Below the pieces are notes generated by a model, which saw only the letters and a list, made by a program, of their open reading frames with translations, was not told where the DNA came from and did not search any database. DNA of 64,000 bases from Rhodamnia argentea (lineage: Eukaryota > Streptophyta > Magnoliopsida > Myrtales > Myrtaceae). Of this stretch, positions 34,472 through 45,958 are shown piece by piece. The DNA is taken from the NCBI RefSeq assembly GCF_020921035.1, contig NC_063150.1, forward strand, positions 9,300,001 through 9,364,000, read 5' to 3'. Numbering within the stretch: the stretch's first letter is position 1; every line of letters starts with the position of its first letter. Both the position numbers and the translations under genes were made by a program.

Positions 34472-35815
34472 CTCTTTTCTTTCAGTGCCCCCAAGAGTCT
34501 CCAGTCTTGTAAATTGAACTAACAGTTACCCAAAAAAAAAAATTAATCCTAATTATACTTAAATTGGATCGTAAAAACATTTCAACTGACGTGGCAGACA
34601 TTTTATACAATCGTTCCGGCTAAATAGTCTTTTGTAGCCTACCGCATCGCTTGATATGTTAATTTCATAATCGCAAAGATGATTGGTCTAGTTATAAAGA
34701 GTGACTATGTTCTTTCACAAGATCACGAGCTCGACATTAAATCGTGAGCATCTTCCAAACAGCTCTCGCTACGATGCTTAGCTACGACATATCTAGGGTG
34801 AAGAGGCCGATTGACCGTGCTCGGCCTTGCCTCCGAATGGGACCTCGGTGCGTAAACAGACCTTTCCATGATCATGTAGTTAAACAGTACAAGTAGTTAA
34901 TAGAAAGTCCTCTATATGTAACTACTTTTGGCAATTTCAAACCTACTCCAAAATTACTAGAAAGAGTTCAAAACAACTATTATATCTTATACCACGAATC
35001 CCACCAACCATATCTAAATGCCCGATCTTCCAAACGCCAGAACCCATTCGGGAATATCCACGTTACATGTTGATTTCATCTAATCAAGTCATTACTATTG
35101 GCTCTCTCTTATCCCTTTTAAGATGGGCTGTACATTATTAGATTGAAGGATGATGCACAACAATGCGATTCCGGATATGATCGAGCGAAACCCTGAAGCC
35201 GATCGAGTGCCAAATTAGTAATTGAACTTTTCGCGTCTCGGGAAAAAAAAGAGGGGTGCCCTTTAATTCAATCCCATCAGCACGACTTTCAAAAGATCCG
35301 ATCACAAGTAATTCCTTACGAATCCCTTAACCTCTACACAGATGGTCCGCGTGTGACCGTACCGAAGAAGCGAGATTACTATGGTACACAGAAAATGGCG
35401 TGCGAGAGATATTACAATATTTGTAGAGCATGGGGAAATCCAGGCATATGATATGGAGTGGATCCGTGCCGCACGAAGCCTTCGGACCGGTCAAAGCGGA
35501 GCTCTTCCAAGCGAATGTGGCTGCCTTGTGTAACCCAACAAACACTCCGATTCTGCTCGAACGGGGACCCCCGAGGCATGGGCATGCCTCCATTATTGAC
35601 CCCAGAAAAAAAATGAATGAATGATCCGAAAGCATATGAAAAAAAAAAAAACCATAGAAATGAGAATTTCATTATGAATTGGACGGTCTTTGCTTTTTTC
35701 TATATCCACACCTTCTGTTGTTATACGATTGATTTATTTAGAAGTCGCTACGCATAGTCGTGTCCGAATTGTAACCGTGTCGTGATCGTGCTGTGAAGCG
35801 ACGCAAATGATGAGT
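34472..35815. other. Intergenic, no gene seen
   Basis: Upstream region of the BZR1-type gene and further spacer. Short frames at 35327-35672 show no recognisable domain. Confidence 0.4.
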
Positions 35816-35819
35816 CTAA

Positions 35820-36005
35820 TAATGCATCTTTTAGAACCAATTCGGCTCCAGGTTCTAGTGGGACTCGATCCGGTTTCCGATTTTATATTTTTCGGAACAT
35901 GTACTGTGCGGTTCGATTTCCGGTTCTCGAGTAGGAACAAGGCCGAGAATAGAGAACCGGATCGAGAGAACCGGATCAAGAACCTACATTACCATGACCC
36001 CTAAA
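35820..36005. repeat. Fragment of the F3 'aaccgg' TIR family
   Basis: 'ttagaaccaattcggctcca', 'ctcgatccggtttccgattt', 'gagaaccggatcgagagaac' and 'ttaccatgacccctaaa' resemble the subterminal phrases of the elements at 1463-2254 and 54228-54902. Confidence 0.4.
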
Positions 36006-36154
36006 ATAGAAACTGACATATAATATTGATGAGCCTTGAGAGAACGAAAAGAAATTCCTTCCTCTCCGAGAACGACTCCTCGGATTTCATTGTGGTATTT
36101 GACTCATCCAGATCTTAAGAGTCAAAACGCTACTCCTCGGTACTGATCATCGCC

Positions 36155-36294
36155 GTCAGTCACCTCTACCATCGCACAACCAAGCTCTGTTGTGCATTGT
36201 TTTTTGATCGAGAGAGCACGAATAGCTCGGGCTTTGCTCGAGACCTCTTCACTGACCAAGATCACCAGCGACAAGACCTCGGGAATCTCCTATT
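36155..36294. repeat. Tandem duplication of about 147 bp, copy 1
   Basis: Adjacent to and collinear with 36302-36444. Shared words include 'caaccaagctctgtt', 'agcacgaatagctc', 'cgagacctcttcact' and 'caccagcgacaagacctc'. Each copy ends in 'atc.cctat'. Confidence 0.8.
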
Positions 36295-36301
36295 ATTTTC
36301 C

Positions 36302-36444
36302 ATCAGTCGCTTCTACCGTCACACAACCAACCAAGCTCTGTTTGTGATCGGTTTCTAATCGGAAGAGCACGAATAGCTCATACTTCGCTTGAGACCTCTT
36401 CATTGGCCAAGTTCACCAGCGACAAGACCTCCGAAATCACCTAT
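36302..36444. repeat. Tandem duplication of about 147 bp, copy 2
   Basis: See copy 1. This copy has a duplicated 'accaacca' and several substitutions. No open frame runs through both copies. Confidence 0.8.
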
Positions 36445-38600
36445 CGTTGATTCACTCAAAGTTCGCAACTGTTAATCACGTCTTTAAGGTGAGATCCGCA
36501 CGATCTGTCTCCGTTCGCTTTAATTAAAAACGTAGAACTCTTTTCTAAAAGAAGTGGTGCATGTATTGTCGAGATTGAAACAAAACAACAAATCACAGGA
36601 TCCCAAGCAGGCCATAGAAGATTTCAAAATATGATGGATATGTTTCGGGCTTCTAAAATTAGAGAATCAATTCTAATGACGAGAGTTTTAGATTCAAAAT
36701 AAAATCTGAACCGATTCTGAAATCGCGGACCCTTAATAGCAAACATCATCTAATCCGTTCGATTTATGCACGCGTGGAGAATCAGGTGCTCGGTTGAAAT
36801 TTCTCTAATTGTGCATCTGTGACCCAACGTGGATCCCATCCCACGTGAGGAGAAGATCAGCCCCACGCGAGTCTTTCCCACTCAGAGCGACCGATTATCG
36901 TTTCCTTTGCTCTCTCACGGAGAGAGACGAGGAAACACAATCCCAGCCCTCAACCGCGTAGACACTACGGCCAGCGTGGATCGGACGGGCGAGAAGCGGG
37001 GACCGCGCGGTCCACCGTATCCGCGACGCACCCACGCGAGTCCCAGGCGCTGATGATGCTTTTGCCCAAGAAAGATGCTCTGCTCTGCCCTGCTCTGCCG
37101 CCTCCGGTAATTGGGGGTTTTCTGTTTCGGCCTGACGTGGATGTTCAGTTTGAACGGTCAGGATACGGCCAAACAGAGTGCGGGCCCCACCCCCACGCGA
37201 AGCCGCAGAGGTCTCTCGCATGTCCCTGTCGGCTCCACACGTGCGACCATTCTTTTTTCCAGGATAAGACACTACCCACATTTTTTTTTTCTCGCTTTTC
37301 GATTCCACGTCTCGGCATAATCAAAATAATTATCAAAATGCACACATCACATGCCTGCATTGAAATTCGAGTAAATAAAATTTTGGCGAAATAATAATAA
37401 TAGATATCGCATTTTGAGGTAAGTATAATTTATTTCGAGTGACGTGGGATTTGAAACTAATACTTTAAGACAGAGCGGAGGAGGAGAAGCGGGACAACAC
37501 AACATGTGAATGTGGTCCCCACCGGTCTCTCCCTTCCCTCTCCTCTTGCGTTTCTTATCGAACGACATATTGTTGGATTTCTTTTTGTTACCAAGTGAAA
37601 TCCAATTTTGAAAATATGCGTCCCCTAAGGAAATTACTATTTACTAATAAGGTGAAAGTAAAAAAAATGTAGGCAGCGTTCCTCTGCCGAACTTTTGCTA
37701 CGGTTTTCGTTAGGCAAGGTCGGCATGCCGGCGACCCATGTGTTGGAAATCCCCACCTAACTCCATTGAAACAGAACCTGCAAAAGGGATTTGATTTTCA
37801 CTTCCATCCCAAATGATTGTTAGACTAGTTTCGTCGAGGAAAATAATGCCGATGATCCATCAACGTTTTTGGTCCGATGTGCACTGTGGCTCCCGACCTT
37901 TTGTTATGTGTTCAAATTAATCGTCGAGCTATACGAAAATGTTCATTGACGTCGTTCTTGACCTCGAGGGAAAAAAAATTGGAAGGACGACGTATAACTA
38001 AAGGGCTGCATTGATATTGACCAGATTCAAAGTCTAGGAACCGTATTGCACATCGGGTTAAAAGGTCAACGATGGTATCGAAAACATTAAAAATTTAGGG
38101 AGCACGTCGCATTTCGGATCAAAATTCAGGGATTAATTTGTGTCATTATCTCTTTCACCGATGTCCATAGTACAATGACCGATTGCCCCAGCGAATTGCC
38201 CGAGCATGTCGTCCAATGTCCAGCCTTTAATCCAGGAACACATCGTGCCGCTTCCGATGGCGATCGTGCCGTTGATGCTGTTAATCATGAGAAGAGACAG
38301 AAATCAGCCCAAATTAGCTGTGCGTGCTGGGAGGAAAACATGAAAGGACAGAGCATGTGCAGTGTGGAATGCCAGACCCCCGGTTTTTTTTTTGGGTCAT
38401 TGGAATTGGCCCATGATCGAGCTCGACGCACGCACGCCATGCATTTGCATCCAGCTAAGATGGAAAGGGACGCCAAAACTAGCTGGCCAAGCCAAGCGGC
38501 AATGCTGGATTTATTATTATTATTATTAAACGATTCTTCATTAGACATACTAAAAAAATTAGATAAATAAACACTCCACGAGCGGAAGTATACGCGTTTA
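36445..38600. other. Intergenic, no supported gene
   Basis: A GC-rich patch (36820-37260) carries overlapping frames on both strands (36829-37053 plus, 36895-37308 minus, 37053-37394 plus) with no domain I recognise. It could be an unannotated promoter or exon of a gene not otherwise visible. A short (TTA)n tract lies at 38511-38527. A 131-codon frame at 38175-38570 is unsupported. Confidence 0.4.
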
Positions 38601-38601
38601 G

Positions 38602-38844
38602 GCTCCGTTGATTTCGCGAAAAACAAGTAATTTAAAAAATATTCTCCTAAAGATGGTTGCATATATCGCTTGGAATAATTAGTCGATGAAAAATATCGAT
38701 ATGGCCAATAATAATTTGTGTCCGAACATTTGGATAAACGATGGGAATATTTTCAGTTCATCCATTTTTTATAAGCGATATAAGCGATCATTTTTTTCGG
38801 AAAATACTTTCCGAATCTCTCCTTCTCTGCGAAATAAACGGAGC
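38602..38844. repeat. MITE with GCTCCGTTT...TTTCGC ends (F5), copy 2
   Basis: It begins 'gctccgttgatttcgcgaaa' and ends 'ctgcgaaataaacggagc'. The interior is AT-rich with 'ataatttgtgtccgaacatt'. Same terminal structure as 22256-22466. Confidence 0.6.
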
Positions 38845-39764
38845 GACATTCTTTAGTTTCGACAACCGTATCTGTTTAGTGAGTAAATGATTATTTTCAT
38901 GCCACGACCGCGTACGTAAAAGAAAATTTACACCAACGATGTTGAAATGGACCGGGCACGATAATTTCAATTTCATAGATAATAAGGCGTGATGGATTTA
39001 CAAGGCGTTTCGGTGCTATTTCAACTTACCGGTGTTGTAGTTGTTGTCTCCATAAGGTGATGGTGCTGGAAACATCGAACTTAGGCGCGCACCAAACCTA
39101 GGCACACACTACCTTTTGGCAAAATCGTAGCTACTAAAAAAAAAAAAAATCTCGTCTTGCGTTCATCATCGATGTTGATGCGAGATTCGGCGATCGGTGC
39201 CGGTTGTGCTTTGATGCCACGACAAACCCCCTTTTTTTGAAATGAACGAATCTCTACAGGCTATACCAAGTTGATTTATCTTTAAAATTTACTTGTCTTG
39301 TTTGATTTGCATCTTTATCTTGCAATTATGTATCTCTTTGAAGTGAAATGAAAATTTTCCTTTCACCAAAAAAAAAAAAAAAAAGACCATGATGACAGCT
39401 GCACATAATTAGAGAAAGAAAACTGTCCATCGATGCTTGAACTTCTCGCATGTGCGAAATCACTCGTACATGTAAATCAAGGTTGCTATTGCTCTTAAGA
39501 TGGTGTCAAACGGTCCCCCTTTTGTTTTATTATAACTTATCATAGCTTGAACATGTCGATAGGATTTTGGATTGGGAAAGACAGAAAGAGAAGTGAAAAG
39601 ATCTCCTTTTGATTATGTTATCAACTAAGAAACCGAGGTCCCCTTATGGATTAGGCGCTGCTGGCGATCCAAAACTATGCAATCTTTTCTAAGTAGAGCG
39701 TCATCTAATATACCATCTCACGAGAATTTATTGTATGACCAGGATGACGAGGACCGATATTATC
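38845..39764. other. Intergenic, no gene seen
   Basis: Low-complexity A tracts near 39140 and 39370. Nothing else recognised. Confidence 0.4.
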
Positions 39765-40470
39765 GAGAAAATTATCAAAAGAATCATAAACTTATTGCAC
39801 TTGTGCCAATTCGGTCATAAACTTTTTAATTGTACTACTTGAGTCATAAATATTTTCATGTTTTGTCAATCGAGTTCATCCGCCAATTTTGACCTAAAAT
39901 GGATGACATTGACGTCGATCGTCCTACGTGGCATAACTGGCACTAATGTGAATATTTTTAATAATATTTTAATATTTCTTTGAAATTTTTTTAATTTTTT
40001 TAATTTTCTTCATTCTTTTTCTTTCTTTTCCTCACTTTACTTTTTTTTTTTTTTGTACTTAGGGTCGGTGAGGGTTGTTGGCTGACCCTCGCCAACATAC
40101 ATTAGGTGAGGGTGTCACGACCCTTACCGGTCCTAGGCAAGGACGTGTCGGCCTTGCCCGATGCTTGCACGACGTCGACAAGGGCCACGATGCCCTCGCA
40201 TAGTACCGACGAGGGTTGCCGGCCTTAATTAAAAAAATAAAATGAAAGAAAAAATAATTATAAATAAAAATTTCAAAAAATATTAAAGTGTTATTAAAAA
40301 TATCTACATCGGCGTCAATCATGCCAAGTAAGACAGACGACATTCATGTCAATAATTTCCGATCAAAATTGACTTGATGAATTTAATCAAGAAAAAAAAA
40401 GAGAAGAGTTTAAAATTGAATTGGCACAAATACAATAGATTTAGAACTTTTTTGGTAATTTCCCCCTTTA
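39765..40470. repeat. F1 foldback element with both arms
   Basis: The left arm starts 'gagaaaattatcaaaagaat' and the right arm ends 'tttttggtaatttccccctt', about 200 bp each and reverse complementary. The core (40060-40225) is GC-rich with 'gggtcggtgagggttgttgg' and 'gctgaccctcgcc' phrases and a mirrored 'gacgagggttgccggcc'. Confidence 0.65.
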
Positions 40471-40611
40471 TTATATCAACGTTTATTTATCGGAGTAGGA
40501 TTGGAGGGTTTATATGATCAACGGTAGAAATGGATGTGGTGCGCATGATTTGTTTACAAATCATGCAAATGAAGAAGATGAAGGTGTCTGCAGTTGCAAT
40601 AGACATTGGGC

Positions 40612-40637
40612 TGGGGAGGGGAGGGGAGGGGAGGGGA
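40612..40637. repeat. (GGGGA)n microsatellite
   Basis: About five tandem GGGGA units, followed by an A-rich, G-containing tract to 40700. Open frames over it are compositional. Confidence 0.9.
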
Positions 40638-40714
40638 AGAAGAAAAAAGAAAAGAAAAGAAAAGGGAAAGAGAAAAATAGAAAAAGAAAAAAAAAGTAAA
40701 AAAGTAAAAAGGTG

Positions 40715-40848
40715 AAAACGCCCTTCAGTCACGTCTTTCTTTGAAACAAAGAAAGAATCTTTAGACTTTCTTTGAAATAAAGTTCACTTCGACCTCTTAT
40801 TTAAAAAAATAAAGATATTTCAGGCCTTTATTTATAATTTTTCCGTGG
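40715..40848. repeat. F2 right-arm fragment
   Basis: 'tgaaataaagttcacttcga', 'cctcttatttaaaaaaataa' and 'ggcctttatttataattttt' match the right arm of the F2 element at 27875-28613. No left arm. Confidence 0.45.
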
Positions 40849-43190
40849 CCTTATTTTCTAGTTTAGGGACCACGGTAAGGCCCGGCTGGATGGGGACATG
40901 CTGATGAACGTGCGCATGTTCGGTATTTATTGTTGGAGCGGATTGATTTCATGGGTAGGGAGAGGAGCACGTGGGGTTTCAATCCGAGCAGGGAGGATTA
41001 ATCCCTGGACAATTATGTTAGCAATACTAAACTCGATGATATTAAACAGATTGACTACACGGCGCGATATATTTTCTTTCGATTTTTTCCAAAAAAAAAT
41101 CTCCTAATTTAAATAATCAGTCGCTACTTACCATACCATTTGATAAATCCATCCGATGCACAAGCCTCGATGTTCCGAAACATTACTCGGTTATTAGTCC
41201 TCTATCCATCCCTCTCTTTATGCCAAATGGTCCCCAAGGTCCTCTTCTCAAATCTCGCTTTCGTACCAATTGCGTTACCAGTGCATCATTCACCGAGCGA
41301 GACGGCAACGGACCGAATACTTCTCTACTTTCTCTCTATTTTGTCCCCATTTTTCCAGAACCACCACTTGGTTACTCTTTTCTTTTTTTCTTTTTTATTT
41401 CACCCCCACTTAGGTCAAAGGTTGTTTTTCCTTAAAAAAAAATCCGACATCTCCTCCTAGTATTTAATTACGAGAGTTGAGGATTGATTAAAGACTAATG
41501 CAACTAAAATTTGACCAATTCGTACAATTTTGTGGTCCTATCGTGGGAAAAAAAAAAAATACCCCTCTAAACATTGCTTTCTTCGCAAGCCAACGCGTGC
41601 TAACCCGACAAGGACCGGTCGCCCTATGCCTCACGTGGGTACGACTTTATACGAACGATGACGTATCCGATGACGATTTCGCAGGATGATTTTTGTTTTT
41701 CTTGCACTCGTGTACCCTTTTTTTTTTTTAATTGTAATTTTTTCATTTAATTTTCAGGATTACTGCTTTCGTATGTGTGTGTTGAGCAAAACTCACGTGT
41801 GTGCACAGTCGCACTCGGCTCTCGTGATTACTATTAAGTTCTAATTCCTTCGTGGAAATGACAAAATTAAGTTGATTAGGGTGTGGTGTTGGGAGTCGGC
41901 TCTTCCATGATAACTTACAAGATACTTCGGTGAATTATGGAGATTTTTATATTTTGTGATTCGAACGCTTGCCAACTTTTGGAAATGAGGCATTTCGAGT
42001 TTTGTATCGGCTTAAAAATGTTATATCAAGTGATTTATAAGTCAACATTCGCTCCCAAATGGTCAACACATTGTATTTTTTTCTCAAAATGTTCCATTTG
42101 GAGGTTTGGCTAGCGTGAAACAATCGAGTTATTACAACTTTTATCCAAATAAGACCTACTCTAATAGCCTAATAGGTACATGGTTCATGGATGGACTCGT
42201 TCCCTACCCGATCCAATGATGACAGAGAGCCATAAATTGATCGTTAGAACTGGAAAGCTCGGATAAGGTGTAACTCCTAGTATGCTTCTAAAATGGCGGA
42301 GGAGGTAAGAATAGACCGTACCCAACATGAATAGGATTGGCCAACGTGGACCAACATTGGCATGGATGTTGATTCTATGAGTAGGGAAGTTTGTGACGCT
42401 TCAAGCCCCATATTTTTGTTGGGAGAGGCCAAGTTAAGTGATTCATAAGTCCATCCGCTTCAAATGATCCCCTGCCATGTAATTAGTCAGATTATACGCG
42501 GAGCGGACCGGGTGAGTCGGTCCAAACGGCACATTAATAATAACTGTGGCATTGATTGATTAGTGATTCCTCAAACTTTCTAATTACTTGGTCATTTATT
42601 CTTAATCTGCTCTCTCGTCAGCCCAATGTTCTTAGACTAGATCCAAACCTTTTCCTGTCTTACCCAATGGAAGCCCAAGCAAGATTCCATGGCATTCACG
42701 AGAAATGGGCTTGGCCTAACAGGCCCATGACAACGAGCCCATTCGTGGCCCAAAATCAACTGCCGCTAGTTTTCTTTCGTTCTTTCTTTCTTTTTTGTCT
42801 TTTTTTAAACGTTCTTACCTGAATTTTGTTTTATGTCCTCGAGAAACCCCATTTGTCGCGTCTCTTGTTTTATTTTATTTTTCTATTTTAAATTTTGGCC
42901 TTTTTTATTTTTAACCGAGATTCTCTCGTCCCGACAAAATTTAGCATGTGGGAGCTTAATTATTGACTTAAGTACGCGATTATTAATCAACCGGTCCGTC
43001 GTGATGTGAACAAAGCTAACGTGCGAAGCCACACTTACCCACGTTCCAAAACTGTGCAATTTGATTTTTTTTTCTTTTTAATTTAATTTTACTTTGTTGT
43101 CCCCACAATAATTCAGCAAGCGGGGGCATAGCAGTCTTGCTAATAAACTGGCCTAGATGGGGAAATAATTATTACTATCGTTAATTAATT
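40849..43190. other. Intergenic, no supported gene
   Basis: About 2.3 kb of unremarkable AT-rich sequence. A 106-codon plus frame (41140-41460) and an 88-codon frame (42556-42822) have no recognisable domain. Confidence 0.4.
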
Positions 43191-43199
43191 AATCTAAAG

Positions 43200-43764
43200 T
43201 AGGGGTGAGCATGATCTAGATTGATCCAGTTTTTTGGGACCGGACCGGTGGTCCCGATTTTCAATTTCCGGAATTGGGGATCGGACACCAGTCTGGTCTT
43301 GTTATCGGGTTGTCCAATGGAGCAGATAAAATAAAAATAAAAGAGAAACGTATTTAAAAAAAAAAAAAAAAGGAACTTGTTCGATATTCACATACCCACG
43401 TACAATATTCTCATGATTCACATGAGGATGTCCATGTCACAATGAATATCAAATACAATGTTCGATATTGTATGTTAGTTATGTGAATCTCGTTTCTACG
43501 TACAATATTGTACTTAACGAGAAAACATTTAACCAAAAAAATTTCCCCATGTGCGACTAAAATCTCATTTCTTCGCATACCAATTATATTTAAAAAATTA
43601 AAAAAATAAATTAAAAAAATTCGTCGGTCTAGGTGGACAGTCCATCGATCCGGTTCTCCCTAGAATTGGAAATCGGATCGGTGGCCTCCCGAATTGGACC
43701 AAATCCATTAGTCCAGTCCTATTCGAGAGATTTGCGATCCGATCAGTCTATTTTGCTCGCCCCG
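43200..43764. mobile_element. F3 TIR element with an exact 9-bp target-site duplication
   Basis: The left end is TAGGGGTGAGCATGATC and the right end, read inverted, is CGGGGCGAGCAAAATAGAC. Subterminal regions share 'ggaccggaccggtggtcccg'-like and 'ggtggcc.ccgaattggac'-like blocks in inverse orientation. AATCTAAAG flanks both sides (43191-43199 and 43765-43773), an exact 9-bp direct repeat. The interior is AT-rich and non-coding. A 9-bp duplication suggests Mutator-type; an 8-bp hAT-type duplication within it cannot be excluded. Confidence 0.7.
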
Positions 43765-43773
43765 AATCTAAAG

Positions 43774-44104
43774 GTGTACGCAGATTTGTCAAGGAGTAGT
43801 GAAAATATCTAGATCTTTATAGCACTTCAAAATCACATGATGCAACTTGCACTCAGGCTAGACGGACGGTACCAAATTCAGCTTGATCCAAAGGTCAAGA
43901 TTGGCTTTGCGAGGATCTTATTGGAATAGTAGCCACCCACCATGCTGTCTTTATCATGATGCTCATCAACGTTGACAAAAAACCATGATCTTGTACTTTA
44001 CCCCCTTTTTATTCCCCCGGCTAATGTAGCTAGTTAGTGGGCGATAGACCGTTTCCGCGGTGCAAAAACAAAATAAGTAGCGCGTAAAGTTTAGTCGGGT
44101 AGCA
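43774..44104. other. Intergenic, no gene seen
   Basis: Short spacer between two elements. Nothing recognised. Confidence 0.4.
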
Positions 44105-44605
44105 TTCGATTTTAATTAGGGATAACCTTTTCACGTTTTGTTAATTGAATCCATCCGCCCAATTATAACTGTAAATTACTATGGACTCATTTTATTAACA
44201 TTTATAATTTTTTTGTTTTATTATTATTATTTTTTACAATTGTGGCCGACGAGGGCTTTTGGTCCTCGCCCTTGCCCGTATCTGAGGAAGACACCCTCAT
44301 TCGTTGGTCGGCAAGCCCCTCGCCTATGGCCTACGACCTCACCATGGCCCGCCACAATTGTAAAAAGAAAAAGAAAAAAATAATAGAAAGATATAAAATA
44401 TTAGTAAAATTTTGTTCATATCAAGATCGCTTGTGTCACGTGGGACGAGCGTAATCCACGTCAATAATTTCTGATTATACTTGGCTTGATGGATTTAATT
44501 AGCAAAATATAAAAATAGTTAGAATTCAATTGACAAAATTAAAATTAAAATATTCAACACTGAATTAATAAAAAATTAATATATTTATGACTTTTTGGAC
44601 AGCTT
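44105..44605. repeat. F1 foldback element (short left arm)
   Basis: The left arm starts within the family sequence ('cttttcacgttttgttaatt'), the GC-rich core is 44240-44360 ('gccgacgagggcttttggtc'), and the right arm ends near 'ttaatatatttatgactttt'. Confidence 0.55.
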
Positions 44606-44805
44606 TTCTATTTTTAAATGATCTCTCCAAGGATAGAACTTACGCATTCGATTCACCGTCGCCAATGGCATTCCTCTTCTATATAATATGTTTGTGGGCC
44701 ATAGCGATGGACAAGCAAGCAGACCAAAATTGTAGCCTAAGATGTCAGTTTCTCATGGACAGCTCATATTATGCTTTGTTACTGCGACTCTTCACAATTT
44801 TTTTA

Positions 44806-45325
44806 AGGAAAGATTATAAAAAAATTCCTTAATCTTTTACAGTTTTGTCAATTCAATCTTAAATATTTTTAAATTTATCGATTCGGTCATAAATCTTTTC
44901 ACTTTTTACCAATTTAGTCCTATTAGCCGAAAATCACTGACGTGGATGCCGGCGATCCTACGTAGCACCGCCAACACTAATGTGGATAATTTACAACAAC
45001 ATATTAATAATCCTTATTTTTATATATATTTTTATTTTTTTTTTCCGTTTTGGTTTTCTTTGTTCCTTCTAGCCTCAACCTCCGTCGAGGGCGGCCCTTG
45101 CATGACGCCGACGGAAGTTGAGGCCGGAGGGAAAAAAGAAAAGAGAAAAAAGGAAAAAGGAATAAGAGAAAAAAGGAATACAGATAATTTTTTTTAAATA
45201 AATTGTCCACATTAGACCGTCGATATCCACATCAGCGATTTCCGTTAGAAGGGTGGCCAAAGGTGAAAAAAGTTTTAAGACTGAATTAGCAAAAGTGTAA
45301 AATGTTTAGAACTTTTTTTAGAAGG
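44806..45325. repeat. F1 foldback element with both arms
   Basis: Left arm from 'aaggaaagattataaaaaaa' and right arm to 'aaatgtttagaactttttt'. The core (45060-45130) holds 'cctcaacctccgtcgagggc' and its partial complement 'gacgccgacggaagttgagg', so the core itself can fold. Confidence 0.65.
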
Positions 45326-45958
45326 AAAAAATCAATTAACATCCCCGAAAAATAGAAAGTCATCTTTACTGTAAGAGTATATATAATAAAATGATATGTC
45401 GCGGTGAGATTTTATGACCTATTCTAATTTTTTCCTTTATGCTGTTTGCTTAATCTAAGTTTTGATATTCAAAAACTTCAATTTTTTTTTTAATCCGAAA
45501 CACCTGAAACTTTCATAGTATTTCAAATATTGACATGTAGATTTATGTATAATTGCTTCATAATTTTCTGAAATTCGATTGATGCTTTAAGTTTTAAAGG
45601 GCAAGGGGAAAAAAAAAACAGTTTTTTGTTCTTATTTCCTCGTACTTCGGACATTCAAAAGGAAACCCCGACTTGTCTGAAGAACCTCGTAGCCATTGAG
45701 AAAAGGAGGGGGGAAAAAAAACTCCGACTTGTCCCAATCCCAACATCCCAAGCGGCCAGCCTCCAGTTGACCCGTCTTCTTGATTTTGTCACCCTTTTGA
45801 TTCAAGTTCAACCCACGAATGATATCTCTGTCTGAACATTCATCCTAGGTAGTAATTACCCATATGGAGAGTCCCGGGATGATCGAGCTTTTGAGCTTCG
45901 TCGAAGAAGCTGGCGACTTTCTCGGGTCGTGGAGAGGTTTCAGGATTCGGGTTCTTTG
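45326..45958. other. 5' flank of the MFS gene
   Basis: AT-rich sequence followed by probable 5' UTR. A short frame (MESPGMIELLSFVEEAGDFL...) begins at 45865 in a different frame and ends in a TGA that overlaps the proposed MFS start. It could be an upstream ORF. Confidence 0.4.
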
